Assembly (NCBI GenBank): GCA_029257805.1
Contig: JARIAR010000038.1
Coordinates: forward strand, 1-64,000
DNA: 64,000 bases
Direction of reading: 5' to 3'
Source: Blautia sp.
GTDB lineage: Bacteria; Bacillota; Clostridia; Lachnospirales; Lachnospiraceae
Shown here one piece after another: positions 15,119 to 23,962 of this stretch. Each line of letters starts with the position of its first letter. Within the stretch, counting starts at the first letter, position 1. The position numbers and the translations under genes are program-made. The notes under the pieces are model-generated. The model saw only the letters and a program-made list of their open reading frames with translations, was not told where the DNA came from and did not search any database.

Positions 15119-16195
15119 CTATTTTATATCCTTTAATATTTCTAACAATTTGCCTGTTCTCTCTGCATATGAAAATTTATATTTTGTTTCTTTCAGCTGT
15201 TTTTTCCAAACCTGTATCATTTCCGGATGATCAAGGACATATTTCATACCATTATAGAGTTCTTGATCTTCCATTCCTACGATCAGACCAGATTCTGCAT
15301 CTCCGATAATCTCTTCTGCCCCGCTGACATTCGTAGTTAATACAGGAATATTTAACATAACCGCTTCCGTACACGCTCCACTGTACCCTTCGGAATAGGA
15401 AGAACAAACAAATACATCTGCCTTTGCTGTGTATGCATGGGGATTACTTTTAGATCCCAAAAACAATACGTAATCTTCTAATTTTAATTCTTTTGCTTTT
15501 TCCACCAATGCAGTATGAACAGGTCCGTCTCCTATAAGCCATAATTGAAATACGTAATGCTGTTTTTTTAGTTCTGACACACAATCCAACAATCTTGCAT
15601 ATCCCTTTTCTTCACTATGCCTTCCCACGGAAACAAATACCAATCCCTCTGGATGCTGCAATTCTATTGCTTGTTTTCCTTTTTCTACAACCTCTTTATC
15701 ATTAATAGGATTATAGCAATAATCTACTTCTACCTTTCCTTCAAGATCTTTTTTCAGCTGTTCTGCATTACATTTGGAAACACAAATCATTTTGTCCATC
15801 TTTAGATAACTGTTTTTTAATTTCATCTTATAATCATAACCATGCATCCATGCAATATGAAATGCCCGGGAATTCTCAGAAGCAGCAATTATTCTTGTTG
15901 AAAGCCCATACTGAAAAGCAATTTCAATATCATATTTTTCTTTTACAATTTTACGATATAAAAACTTTTCGGGCAATTTCCCCACAAAACGTGACATACC
16001 ACGAAAATAAAATCCAAATACTTTTTGAACTTTTACTCCTTTAGAAATTTCGCACAATATCCCCTTTTCAATATTATAAAGAGGAATTAATGTCACATCA
16101 TGTCCATGATCATTCAGCAAATTCGCTACTCCTATAGCACTCCTGGCTACACCGTCCGCATACTGCAGGTTATTCAAAAGCATACATATTTTCAT
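15119..16195 (-). CDS. GT4-family glycosyltransferase
   Basis: A 358-residue GT-B fold glycosyltransferase. The N-terminal half starts MKICMLLNNLQYADGVARSAIGVANLL. The C-terminal half has VFVSVGRHSEEKGYARLLD, WLIGDGP, LFLGSKSNPHAYTAKADVFVCSSYSEGYSGACTEAVML (the E-x7-E sugar-nucleotide motif region) and PVLTTNVSGAEEIIG. It adds a sugar from a nucleotide donor to the growing lipid-linked repeat unit on the cytoplasmic membrane face. It lies between the flippase gene (19-base gap) and the sulfotransferase gene (12-base gap). Confidence 0.88.
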   Translation of the reverse strand: MKICMLLNNLQYADGVARSAIGVANLLNDHGHDVTLIPLYNIEKGILCEISKGVKVQKVFGFYFRGMSRFVGKLPEKFLYRKIVKEKYDIEIAFQYGLSTRIIAASENSRAFHIAWMHGYDYKMKLKNSYLKMDKMICVSKCNAEQLKKDLEGKVEVDYCYNPINDKEVVEKGKQAIELQHPEGLVFVSVGRHSEEKGYARLLDCVSELKKQHYVFQLWLIGDGPVHTALVEKAKELKLEDYVLFLGSKSNPHAYTAKADVFVCSSYSEGYSGACTEAVMLNIPVLTTNVSGAEEIIGDAESGLIVGMEDQELYNGMKYVLDHPEMIQVWKKQLKETKYKFSYAERTGKLLEILKDIK

Positions 16196-16214
16196 ATTTG
16201 TTCTCCCTGTCCAC

Positions 16215-17681
16215 TTATTTTTTCAACTTACTTTTCGCCATTAACAGGAATCTGTATAACTCTGTTCTTGTATCCGGAATCACAAATAAGATACCAAAAT
16301 ATATAAAAATACAGATCAATATAGAAAAATACTGAAGTATCGTAGAAGTTATACAGGTTCTTAACAAGATGGCTCCCAGAGACATAATTAATGTTGCAAA
16401 AATGTAATGTCTTAGTTGTTTCAGTACCTCCCATATACGAATATGCGATACGCGCTGAGCCATAATAGACTGGGTTACCGGAAGTTGAATCCTTACAATG
16501 CAACTAACTAAAACAAAAGCCTTAAATCCATATTGAGAAGCAATGTACAGGGCCGGAATCATACATACTGCCTGAATACTATTGGAAACAAACAATAGAT
16601 CCGGTTTTCCCTTAGACAAAATGATCACTCCACTCATGTCATTAAAAATAACACTTTCTGCCAAAATAAACCCCCACAGACCAACCAGAAGATCTGCTTC
16701 TACCCACTGACCTCCCAATAAAATACCTCTTACTACATCCCTGTATAAAAAAATACCTGCGCCCAAAGGAACAACCAGCAATCCAATCCCTTTTAAAAAA
16801 TCTGTATACATTTTTTGATATTGCGCCTCATCATTTTGAAGCTGGGATAATGCTGCAAAAAGCACACTAATGGTAGCCCCTGAAATAATGGAGGTAATCT
16901 GTGCCACCATAGTTGTTGAGGTTTTATATATTCCCAGATAATGCTCATTAAACAATCTACCTACTACAAATACGCCTATGTTTGTTACAAACCAGGAAGA
17001 TATTGTTCCCAGCAATGTCCAGAAGCAAAACTGAAACATCTGTTTCAACTTTGTAAGACTATATCTGAATTTAGGTTTCCAATTAGACATCATTGTAAGT
17101 AAAAATGCATTGCACAATTCACCTGCAATATTTCCTATAATCAAAGCCCAGTAGGATAAACCTAATAATGCTAGCGGAACTGTTACGATAAGGGGAACTA
17201 GTTTCACTGTAATTCTTGTATAAGAAATGGTTTTATAATTTAAACTTTTTCTATACAATGCAGTTTGTATGCTACTAAAAGATGTAACCGGGAGAATCAG
17301 GGCGCCAATACATATAACATGCCCCATTCCTGGATTTCCCACCATTTCAGACAACTGCCCGGAAAAAATAAAAATCAGGAACCACAATATCACGGAACTG
17401 CCAAAATTTGTCCAAAAAGCTGTACAGATAGATAAATCCTTATCATTTTCATTTGAAAACTGGTGTTGTACTAAATATTTTTGGAATCCTGCATCCGTAA
17501 ATATATCTGTAAAAGATACGATCATCGTTACCGTTGCAACAACACCAAACGCCTCCGGCGACAAAACACGGGCCAATATCATACTTGTAACCGGTGAGAT
17601 TAGTTTCACGATTATTTCTGTAAAAATTGACCATTTAGCAGCATTTCCCACTTTTTTACTTATATCATTCACGCCAAACAT
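16215..17681 (-). CDS. wzx: Oligosaccharide flippase (Wzx-like, MOP superfamily)
   Basis: A 488-residue integral membrane protein with about 14 hydrophobic spans. It opens with the polysaccharide-flippase signature (NAAKWSIFTEIIVKLISPVTSMILARVLSPEAFGVVA) and TDAGFQKYLVQH. It is expected to translocate the undecaprenyl-linked repeat unit across the membrane for polymerisation. It follows the polymerase gene in the operon with a 35-base gap. Donor repeat structure cannot be read from sequence. Confidence 0.88.
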   Translation of the reverse strand: MFGVNDISKKVGNAAKWSIFTEIIVKLISPVTSMILARVLSPEAFGVVATVTMIVSFTDIFTDAGFQKYLVQHQFSNENDKDLSICTAFWTNFGSSVILWFLIFIFSGQLSEMVGNPGMGHVICIGALILPVTSFSSIQTALYRKSLNYKTISYTRITVKLVPLIVTVPLALLGLSYWALIIGNIAGELCNAFLLTMMSNWKPKFRYSLTKLKQMFQFCFWTLLGTISSWFVTNIGVFVVGRLFNEHYLGIYKTSTTMVAQITSIISGATISVLFAALSQLQNDEAQYQKMYTDFLKGIGLLVVPLGAGIFLYRDVVRGILLGGQWVEADLLVGLWGFILAESVIFNDMSGVIILSKGKPDLLFVSNSIQAVCMIPALYIASQYGFKAFVLVSCIVRIQLPVTQSIMAQRVSHIRIWEVLKQLRHYIFATLIMSLGAILLRTCITSTILQYFSILICIFIYFGILFVIPDTRTELYRFLLMAKSKLKK

Positions 17682-17716
17682 CTATCCTTTCCTGCACTCT
17701 GTATCTGAACAATTGG

Positions 17717-19126
17717 CTATTTTAAATATCTCTTCTTCTTGCAAAAAATCATCAGATATAACTTAATAAGCCAAATACAATATGCCAATGCCTTCCATAT
17801 ATAATAGCTATCTCTTCGCGGAAGTGTCAGCCAGGAAAACAGCAATATACATACGGCATACATTTCAAATTTATTATTATTTTGCTTGAAATCAAACCTT
17901 CTTAAATATCCCAAAACAAATAAACACACCAAAAAAATAGCAATAAGACCAAACCAGCCAAAGTTGATATATGCCTCAGAATTTAAAGAAAAGCCAAAAC
18001 CAAAGCTGTACTGTCCATAATACTGCGTCTGCCATTGTTCAAAGATTCGGGACTCATGATTGATTTTTGAAATTGTACCGGTAATATCTAGAGATGACGG
18101 TATAATTCCTCCTATCATGGAAAAAAGATAACCTTTTCCATACAAAAAGGGTTCACACGATGGCACAATATTCATCATAGTAAACAAAGGGAAACAACTG
18201 AATCCAAATTCAGAAATTAATTTTGTTAGAAGATTTTTGCTTCCTGATACTGCTCCGATTATATCGCCGCCTGTTCTAAATGCGTAAGCCACCTCAATAA
18301 ATACCATCAGGAGCATACTTGCTACAATTAAAGTAACTGCTCTTTTTTTTCTTTTTATGTTATTTTTTTCTGTAGAATACTGTATAAAAACAGTGATAAA
18401 CAAACCAACAATACCAGTTGTTCGATCCCCGCAAAGAGCTGTAATAATAAACCAGAATATAACAATAGATCTTACTATCTGCTGTTTTAATTTTGTTTTT
18501 TCATAAAATAAAACAAGAAAACTAAAGGGAACAAACATATACTCCACTATGTTTATTAATGATGGGATTGTATTTTCCAAACTTCTTACGGCAGCATACC
18601 CGCCTCTTAAAGCATATGTAAATTTATATACTACCAGCGGCACAGCTACCATCCCGGTTAACAAAAATCCTATAAACACATATTTTGCAATCACATTATC
18701 TTTATAAGAATTGACAAAACAATTTTTTTTCTTTACTTTTTGTGCCGTAACAAGAACACCTGCCAGGCCAGCCAACATATTGCTTATCGATGAAAACACA
18801 GCTACATTTAAAGTGTGTTGCCGCAATGTCTGAATATAAAAATCATTAAAATCAACACCTAATGCCAGCAAAAGCAGCTGACCATTTTGGAATAAATAAA
18901 ACGATGCTAAAAATATAACCATTGGATTAAAAAGAACTCCGGAATTTTTGACAATGCAATACAATTCAAATGCAAATACACATAATGAAAACAAGACACA
19001 CAGCCTTACACTGGAATCAGAATTCTGCCCTCTCTGCAGCAACATGTAAATGGAAAAACCCACGGTAAGTACTAGACACACCAGGAATCTATCTATACTT
19101 TTTTTATTTACAACAATTTTGTTCAT
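17717..19126 (-). CDS. wzy: O-antigen/capsule polymerase (Wzy-like)
   Basis: A 469-residue protein with about 11-12 membrane segments and a central extracytoplasmic loop (residues about 280-380, including INHESRIFEQWQTQYYGQYSFGFGFSLNSE). That is the topology of oligosaccharide-repeat-unit polymerases. Sequence is weakly conserved in this family, so identification rests on topology, length and its position next to the flippase and glycosyltransferases. It would join repeat units outside the membrane. Confidence 0.75.
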   Translation of the reverse strand: MNKIVVNKKSIDRFLVCLVLTVGFSIYMLLQRGQNSDSSVRLCVLFSLCVFAFELYCIVKNSGVLFNPMVIFLASFYLFQNGQLLLLALGVDFNDFYIQTLRQHTLNVAVFSSISNMLAGLAGVLVTAQKVKKKNCFVNSYKDNVIAKYVFIGFLLTGMVAVPLVVYKFTYALRGGYAAVRSLENTIPSLINIVEYMFVPFSFLVLFYEKTKLKQQIVRSIVIFWFIITALCGDRTTGIVGLFITVFIQYSTEKNNIKRKKRAVTLIVASMLLMVFIEVAYAFRTGGDIIGAVSGSKNLLTKLISEFGFSCFPLFTMMNIVPSCEPFLYGKGYLFSMIGGIIPSSLDITGTISKINHESRIFEQWQTQYYGQYSFGFGFSLNSEAYINFGWFGLIAIFLVCLFVLGYLRRFDFKQNNNKFEMYAVCILLFSWLTLPRRDSYYIWKALAYCIWLIKLYLMIFCKKKRYLK

Positions 19127-19159
19127 TTTATCTCCTTAATAATGCGACCCTCAAATATT

Positions 19160-20146
19160 TTATCTGTTGATATATGCCCATATTTTTAATAATGCGATCA
19201 TTTTATAATATAAAGCAAACGCAGCAATCTTATTTTTCTTATCCTTACTTTTCAAAGCATTTTTTATATATTTTCTGTTTTTCTCTTCCCCCAAAAAGGA
19301 ACAAATTCCTTTTTTCGCTGTTCCATATGGCTCATTTTTTAAATGCGTAACAGAAGCATTAAACGCAGCGTGTGCAACATATTCTGAAAACTGATCATAT
19401 AATCCATACTTTTCAAAAGGCAGATACTCTTCAAAACGAGCAATTCTTAACTTCACATTTTCCCAGGATATTATTTTTTTAGGCTGCTTTGTCAGGGAGG
19501 ACATATTTAATCTATAATAATACATACATTTCTCTATCAGAAAAATTTCATTTGCATTAAGGATACACGGATATGTAATGGCACCATCTTCTCCCATACT
19601 AATTCTGCTGTCCAGAGTCATCTGATACTTTAGATAGACCTCTCTTCTAAATACTTTCGACCACACAACCGGTTTAAAACGAAACAGATCCGGTAATAAA
19701 AACTCTTCTATTTCTTTTCTGGTAAAATATCCATATCTATTATTTAATTTATTTAAACAGGATTCTCTTTTTTCTTCTTCGCCCAGCATTTCATAATATC
19801 CACAGCAGGCAACATCCACAGGGCCTTTGTCTATGGCCTTTGAGAATTCCTCTAAATACTCCGGAATAATCCAGTCATCGCCATCAACAATGGCAACATA
19901 ATCTCCTGCAGCAAGTTCTGCCCCTGCTTTTCTTGCACTTGTAAGTCCTCCATTAGACTTATGTATTACTTTTATTCTATTATCTCTTTTCTGATACTTA
20001 TCTAAAATGCCGGCTGTAGCATCTTTCGAACCATCGTCCACAAGAATCAGTTCATAATCTGTAAATGTCTGCGCCAAAATACTTTCGATGCATTGTACAA
20101 TATACTTTTCAATATTATAACATGGAACTATAACAGAAAATCTCAT
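19160..20146 (-). CDS. GT2-family glycosyltransferase
   Basis: A 328-residue GT-A glycosyltransferase. The N-terminal catalytic domain reads FSVIVPCYNIEKYIVQCIESILAQTFTDYELILVDDGSKDATAGILD, then SNGGLTSARKAGAELAAGDYVAIVDGDDW with the metal-binding DxD. The rest is a helical, basic C-terminal region. An earlier ATG at 20158 overlaps the ribosome binding site ATGGAGGCAATT, so ATG 20146 (MRFSVIV) is the better start. It transfers a sugar onto the lipid-linked repeat unit; donor not predictable. Confidence 0.87.
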   Translation of the reverse strand: MRFSVIVPCYNIEKYIVQCIESILAQTFTDYELILVDDGSKDATAGILDKYQKRDNRIKVIHKSNGGLTSARKAGAELAAGDYVAIVDGDDWIIPEYLEEFSKAIDKGPVDVACCGYYEMLGEEEKRESCLNKLNNRYGYFTRKEIEEFLLPDLFRFKPVVWSKVFRREVYLKYQMTLDSRISMGEDGAITYPCILNANEIFLIEKCMYYYRLNMSSLTKQPKKIISWENVKLRIARFEEYLPFEKYGLYDQFSEYVAHAAFNASVTHLKNEPYGTAKKGICSFLGEEKNRKYIKNALKSKDKKNKIAAFALYYKMIALLKIWAYINR

Positions 20147-20176
20147 AATTGCCTCCATTCACTTTTTCCACAGGAT

Positions 20177-20734
20177 TTATCTGTTGTTATCAAGAAAAGA
20201 TGTTTCCCTTTTTTGAATCACAACTGTATTGTCAGGAATATTTCCTTTTATTACACTACCTGCTGCGATTACACAATTATCACCTATGGTAGTTCCTTTT
20301 AATATAACAGAATTTACTCCTATCCAGCAGTTGTTTCCGATTACAACAGGATCTGTTTTGAATTTTTTCCGTTCTACTCCGCTGTTTTTGCCAAAAATAT
20401 GATCATGATCATATATATGTACGGAAGGAGCCAAAATTGTATTACAGCCGATTTTTATGCTTTCATGGCAAACAATATCTGAATTTATATTCACACTGAC
20501 ATAATCTCCAATTTCAAGCTTTCCACCATTTAAAACTGACACAATACTACCTTTATTTACAGATACTTTGTTCCCTAAATGAACAAAACTATTCTTACCG
20601 GCTCTTAATTCTGCTGTCTTAAACAAACGCGGCATTTTTCCAAATTGTATTCTGTCTTTATGAAATAATTTTATTAAAAAACATTTTATATATCCTCTAC
20701 AGACAGCATAAAGATTTGAACAGATTCTCCCCAT
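20177..20734 (-). CDS. Left-handed beta-helix (hexapeptide) acyltransferase
   Basis: This 185-residue protein has imperfect hexapeptide repeats from residue 45 on (VSVNKGSIVSVLNGGKLEIGDYVSVNINSD), the catalytic-loop histidine region HIYDHDHIFG and the typical C-terminal coil VVIGNNCWIGVNSVILKGTTIGDNCVIAAGSVI. This is the WbbJ/maltose-acetyltransferase type. It probably O-acetylates a sugar in the polysaccharide. It lies between the TupA-like gene and the GT2 gene with gaps of 20-30 bases. Confidence 0.85.
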   Translation of the reverse strand: MGRICSNLYAVCRGYIKCFLIKLFHKDRIQFGKMPRLFKTAELRAGKNSFVHLGNKVSVNKGSIVSVLNGGKLEIGDYVSVNINSDIVCHESIKIGCNTILAPSVHIYDHDHIFGKNSGVERKKFKTDPVVIGNNCWIGVNSVILKGTTIGDNCVIAAGSVIKGNIPDNTVVIQKRETSFLDNNR

Positions 20735-20754
20735 TTTCTCCCCCTGCTTTAATT

Positions 20755-21669
20755 TTATTTGCGTTTTTTATAAGGTGATAAAACAAATTTTTTTCCTGCT
20801 TCAAAGTCAAAAGCATCCGGTGTAAATTCCACATATCCACTCCACGGATAAAAAGTCATTTCACCAAAATATATTTTTCCGGAAACATTATAAAGATCTA
20901 CTCTGACATAAGGGAAACCTTTTGACAACCTTGACGCAACCTCCAGCATCTCTTTCAGATTGTCTGGTTTCTGAATATTGTCATCTGCCGCAGGACAGTC
21001 ACTTGTAATATGAAGATTATTCCAGTCTTTATCATAAAAATTTCGTCTATGACCAATGTATCGATCTACATCCACTATGATATATTCCGGTTTTCCATCA
21101 TAACAGAAAATTTTATAATCATTAATACCCGCTGCAGGATTTTCTTCATTAACCAGCAGTTCCTCTACAACAAACCCTGGTTTTAAACCGTAATATGCCC
21201 ACTCTCTTCCTCCTGATTTAGGCATAAACCGTTTGTTTCCTGACTTCAGTTTAGACATGAGATCTTTAAAATCTATCTTACTTTTGTCTTCACAGATAAA
21301 AACATTCAGACCGCCGCTTCCATGGGTTGTTTTTATTACAAAACGATCCGGCAAAGAATCCCAGTTAATTTCTTCTACCGTGTCATATTTCCCATATAAC
21401 TTTACCAATATATCCTCAAGACCTCTTTTTTTCAGAAATTTTCTAACCTCATATTTATCTACACATCTTTTCATAATCGGATTTCGATAGTAAAGTTTAT
21501 ACCACTGAAGCTTTTCTGTATATCTTACAGGATTTTTTAAATTTAACTTTCTTCCGGTTTTGATACGGTATTGTATTTTTAACATTGTTTTATCCGGAAT
21601 AAAACTTAATGCATTTAATATACATTTTCTCACTTGAGCCGATTTAATGATCTTTTTATATCCGTTCAC
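20755..21669 (-). CDS. TupA-like ATP-grasp polysaccharide biosynthesis protein
   Basis: A 304-residue protein resembling the TupA-like ATP-grasp family found in teichuronopeptide and capsule loci. Features are KNPVRYTEKLQWYKLYYRNPIM, VRKFLKKRGLEDILVKLYG, FVIKTTHGSGGLNVFI (nucleotide-binding loop) and VEELLVNE, DYKIFCYDGKPEYI and YFGEMTFYPWSGY near the C-terminus. It starts at GTG 21669 behind AGAGG. TupA was proposed to attach amino acids to uronic acid chains, which would fit the galacturonate-type epimerase in this operon, but the activity of this family is not well established. Confidence 0.75.
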   Translation of the reverse strand: MNGYKKIIKSAQVRKCILNALSFIPDKTMLKIQYRIKTGRKLNLKNPVRYTEKLQWYKLYYRNPIMKRCVDKYEVRKFLKKRGLEDILVKLYGKYDTVEEINWDSLPDRFVIKTTHGSGGLNVFICEDKSKIDFKDLMSKLKSGNKRFMPKSGGREWAYYGLKPGFVVEELLVNEENPAAGINDYKIFCYDGKPEYIIVDVDRYIGHRRNFYDKDWNNLHITSDCPAADDNIQKPDNLKEMLEVASRLSKGFPYVRVDLYNVSGKIYFGEMTFYPWSGYVEFTPDAFDFEAGKKFVLSPYKKRK

Positions 21670-21685
21670 CTTTTTTTCCTCTTAA

Positions 21686-23725
21686 TTACTTCTTTCTTTT
21701 TACAGTCTGATGTACTTCATCTAAATATTTTTGAATGACAATTTCACGATTAAATTCAACTTCCACTTTTTTTCTTCCAGCCAGTCCCATATTCTTCTTT
21801 TCCTCATAGGACAACTGAAGAAACTGCTGGATTTTTCCAGAAAGGCTCCTAGCGTTTCCAGTTTCAAAAATATAGCCTGTTACACCATCATCAACCACAT
21901 CTTTGGAACCGTTAATATCACTGGCAATACAAACTCTCCCAGACGCAGCCGTTTCAAGTAAAACATTAGGCACTCCCTCTCCGCCATGAGATGGAAGGAT
22001 TGTGCAATGACATTTCCGAATCCACTCACTGATATTTTTCTGGAACCCTATATATTGTACATATCCTTTTTCTTCATATTCTTGAACTTTTTCAATGTAC
22101 TCTTCTTCTTCATTCCAGCCAGCAATATAGAAATTAACATTTTCATGTTCTTCTTTTACAGATTTTGCAGCTTCCAAAAATTCTTCAATTCCTTTCAGCT
22201 TCATAACACGACCGATAAAGATAAAATTAATTTCTTCTTCACCCGGAAACTCTGTCACCTGATATTGTTCCAGATTTACTCCTGAACCCGGGAGCATTTC
22301 CCAGTTATTTTTGATCATTTTCTTTTCTATAAATAAATCTCTGTCTCCGCTGTTCTGGAAAAATGCCTTATAACCATGTTTTACTGTTACACGATATAAC
22401 TGTGTTGCAATCTTACTTACGAGCGTATCTTCCAAAAAAGTGGCTCCTGTTCCTGTTACATTGCAAACCTGCTTGTAGCCAAGTAAATTAGATACCAGCG
22501 TTCCATATATATTAGGTTTGATCGTATAGGAAAATATAATATCCGGCTGAACTTCTTTCATAATCTTAAAATATGCCCGAATCGTACCTATATCATTTTT
22601 AGGATTTACTCCCCGTCTGTCTACAGGCGTTGGAATTATTTTACAGCCCAATTCTTCAAAATATGTATTATCCGGATCATCTGGCATAGAAATATAAATT
22701 TCATGACCTTCCTGTACTAGACGATTAATCAATTCTTTACGAAAAGAAAACAGAGTAATAAAATGGTTGGATAAAAATAATATTCTTTTAGTTTCTATCT
22801 TTTCTGTAGGTTTTGCTTTCATATTCCACTTACTTTGTACTTTATTTTGTCTGATAAAAGCAGCTGCACCTATGGCAGTTCCGGCTGCAATTACACTTTT
22901 TATATGGGATTTGTTTTTATTTCCGGAATCTGAATGTTTGTTTTTATAGTAACGGTAAATTCCATATAAACACCCGGAAGCTATAGCAGCTGCTGCTCCT
23001 ACAACTGCAATCCCCATTTTGATTTCCTGTTCTATTTTTTTAGGATCAAGAACAGCCTCCTTTTCAGGATTTTGCTTGTTTAACTCACCTGTACCGCCTT
23101 CCACAACCCCATCATGAGTTAGCACTGAACCAATGGTTCCGAGAAAACACTTCACATCCATTTTCAGCCCCATATTTTTAACGTATGCCCCATCGAATTC
23201 TGCTTTTATAGGAATTTCCAGTTCATCACGCCCATTAATCTGCGCCCATCCTGTCAGACCCGGAGTCACGTCATTTGCCCCATATTTATCTCGTTCCTGG
23301 ATTAGATCTTCCTGGTTCCACAAGGCCGGTCTTGGTCCAATGATTGACATCTTTCCTGAAAAAATATTAAAAATCTGTGGAAGTTCATCTAAACTTGTTT
23401 TTCTTAAAAATCTTCCGGTCTTTGTTATATATGCATCCGGATTTCCCAACATATGGGTAGGCATATCTTTTGGAGTATCTGTCCGCATGGTCCTAAATTT
23501 CCAAATTTCAAATAACTCTTTATTCTTTCCTACTCTCTTTTGCTTAAACAACACCGGTCCTGGAGAGTCCAGCTTAATAGCAATTGCAATTCCTGCCATT
23601 ACCGGACTTAACAAAACAATTGCTCCCCCAGAAAGAGCCATATCAATTTTTCTCTTTAGGGGTAAATACTTCTTTTGTTTTTCTGTCAGTTGAATTTTAC
23701 TTTTGTTCAAATTTTCTTCTGCCAT
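21686..23725 (-). CDS. Fused initiating phosphoglycosyl transferase and GT4 glycosyltransferase
   Basis: A 679-residue bifunctional protein that opens the polysaccharide operon. Residues about 20-205 are a monotopic sugar-phosphate transferase: a re-entrant hydrophobic segment at 27-50, FKQKRVG, FRTMRTD, the catalytic Asp-Glu pair in TSLDELPQ (113-114) and SIIGPRPAL. It would load the first sugar-1-phosphate onto undecaprenyl phosphate. A linker with two Gly/Ala-rich hydrophobic segments (238-256 and 277-291) follows. Residues 313-679 form a GT4 domain with FIFIGRVMKLKGI and the GGEGVPNVLLE motif (E583/E591), probably adding the second sugar. The ATG at 23725 follows a GGAG site. Confidence 0.88.
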   Translation of the reverse strand: MAEENLNKSKIQLTEKQKKYLPLKRKIDMALSGGAIVLLSPVMAGIAIAIKLDSPGPVLFKQKRVGKNKELFEIWKFRTMRTDTPKDMPTHMLGNPDAYITKTGRFLRKTSLDELPQIFNIFSGKMSIIGPRPALWNQEDLIQERDKYGANDVTPGLTGWAQINGRDELEIPIKAEFDGAYVKNMGLKMDVKCFLGTIGSVLTHDGVVEGGTGELNKQNPEKEAVLDPKKIEQEIKMGIAVVGAAAAIASGCLYGIYRYYKNKHSDSGNKNKSHIKSVIAAGTAIGAAAFIRQNKVQSKWNMKAKPTEKIETKRILFLSNHFITLFSFRKELINRLVQEGHEIYISMPDDPDNTYFEELGCKIIPTPVDRRGVNPKNDIGTIRAYFKIMKEVQPDIIFSYTIKPNIYGTLVSNLLGYKQVCNVTGTGATFLEDTLVSKIATQLYRVTVKHGYKAFFQNSGDRDLFIEKKMIKNNWEMLPGSGVNLEQYQVTEFPGEEEINFIFIGRVMKLKGIEEFLEAAKSVKEEHENVNFYIAGWNEEEEYIEKVQEYEEKGYVQYIGFQKNISEWIRKCHCTILPSHGGEGVPNVLLETAASGRVCIASDINGSKDVVDDGVTGYIFETGNARSLSGKIQQFLQLSYEEKKNMGLAGRKKVEVEFNREIVIQKYLDEVHQTVKRKK

Positions 23726-23764
23726 TTTTTATCTCCTAATTTTAATTTTACAGGTAAATACGGT

Positions 23765-23795
23765 ATAAAAGGGCGCAAATCTAAAAATGCGCCCC
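23765..23795 (-). terminator. Terminator-like hairpin in the polysaccharide operon leader
   Basis: Minus-strand GGGCGCA/TGCGCCC stem with a 10-base loop, followed by TTTTAT. It lies between the predicted promoter (23866-23894) and the first gene (23725), so it would act as an attenuator rather than as an end-of-operon terminator. Confidence 0.65.
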
Positions 23796-23865
23796 ATCAA
23801 CAATCAGGAATATCATATGTATTAAAACATATTTCTTTACCCTTTCTCCTATTCTTTCTAGAATT

Positions 23866-23894
23866 AGTTTACCATAAAGAAATTGTAAAATCAA
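23866..23894 (-). promoter_or_regulatory. SigA-type promoter of the polysaccharide operon
   Basis: TTGATT and TAAACT with a 17-base spacer, giving a leader of about 130 bases that contains the hairpin at 23765-23795. Confidence 0.65.
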
Positions 23895-23920
23895 GCTTCT
23901 TCCTATTTCCAGACATACAA

Positions 23921-23955
23921 AAGCAGACTATGCATCTGTTCGCATAATCCGCTTT
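23921..23955 (-). terminator. Terminator after ilvA
   Basis: Minus-strand AAGCGGATTATGCG pairs imperfectly with TGCATAGTCTGCTT and ends in TTT, just past the ilvA stop codon at 23963. The T run is short. Confidence 0.55.
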
Positions 23956-23962
23956 TCCTGTT

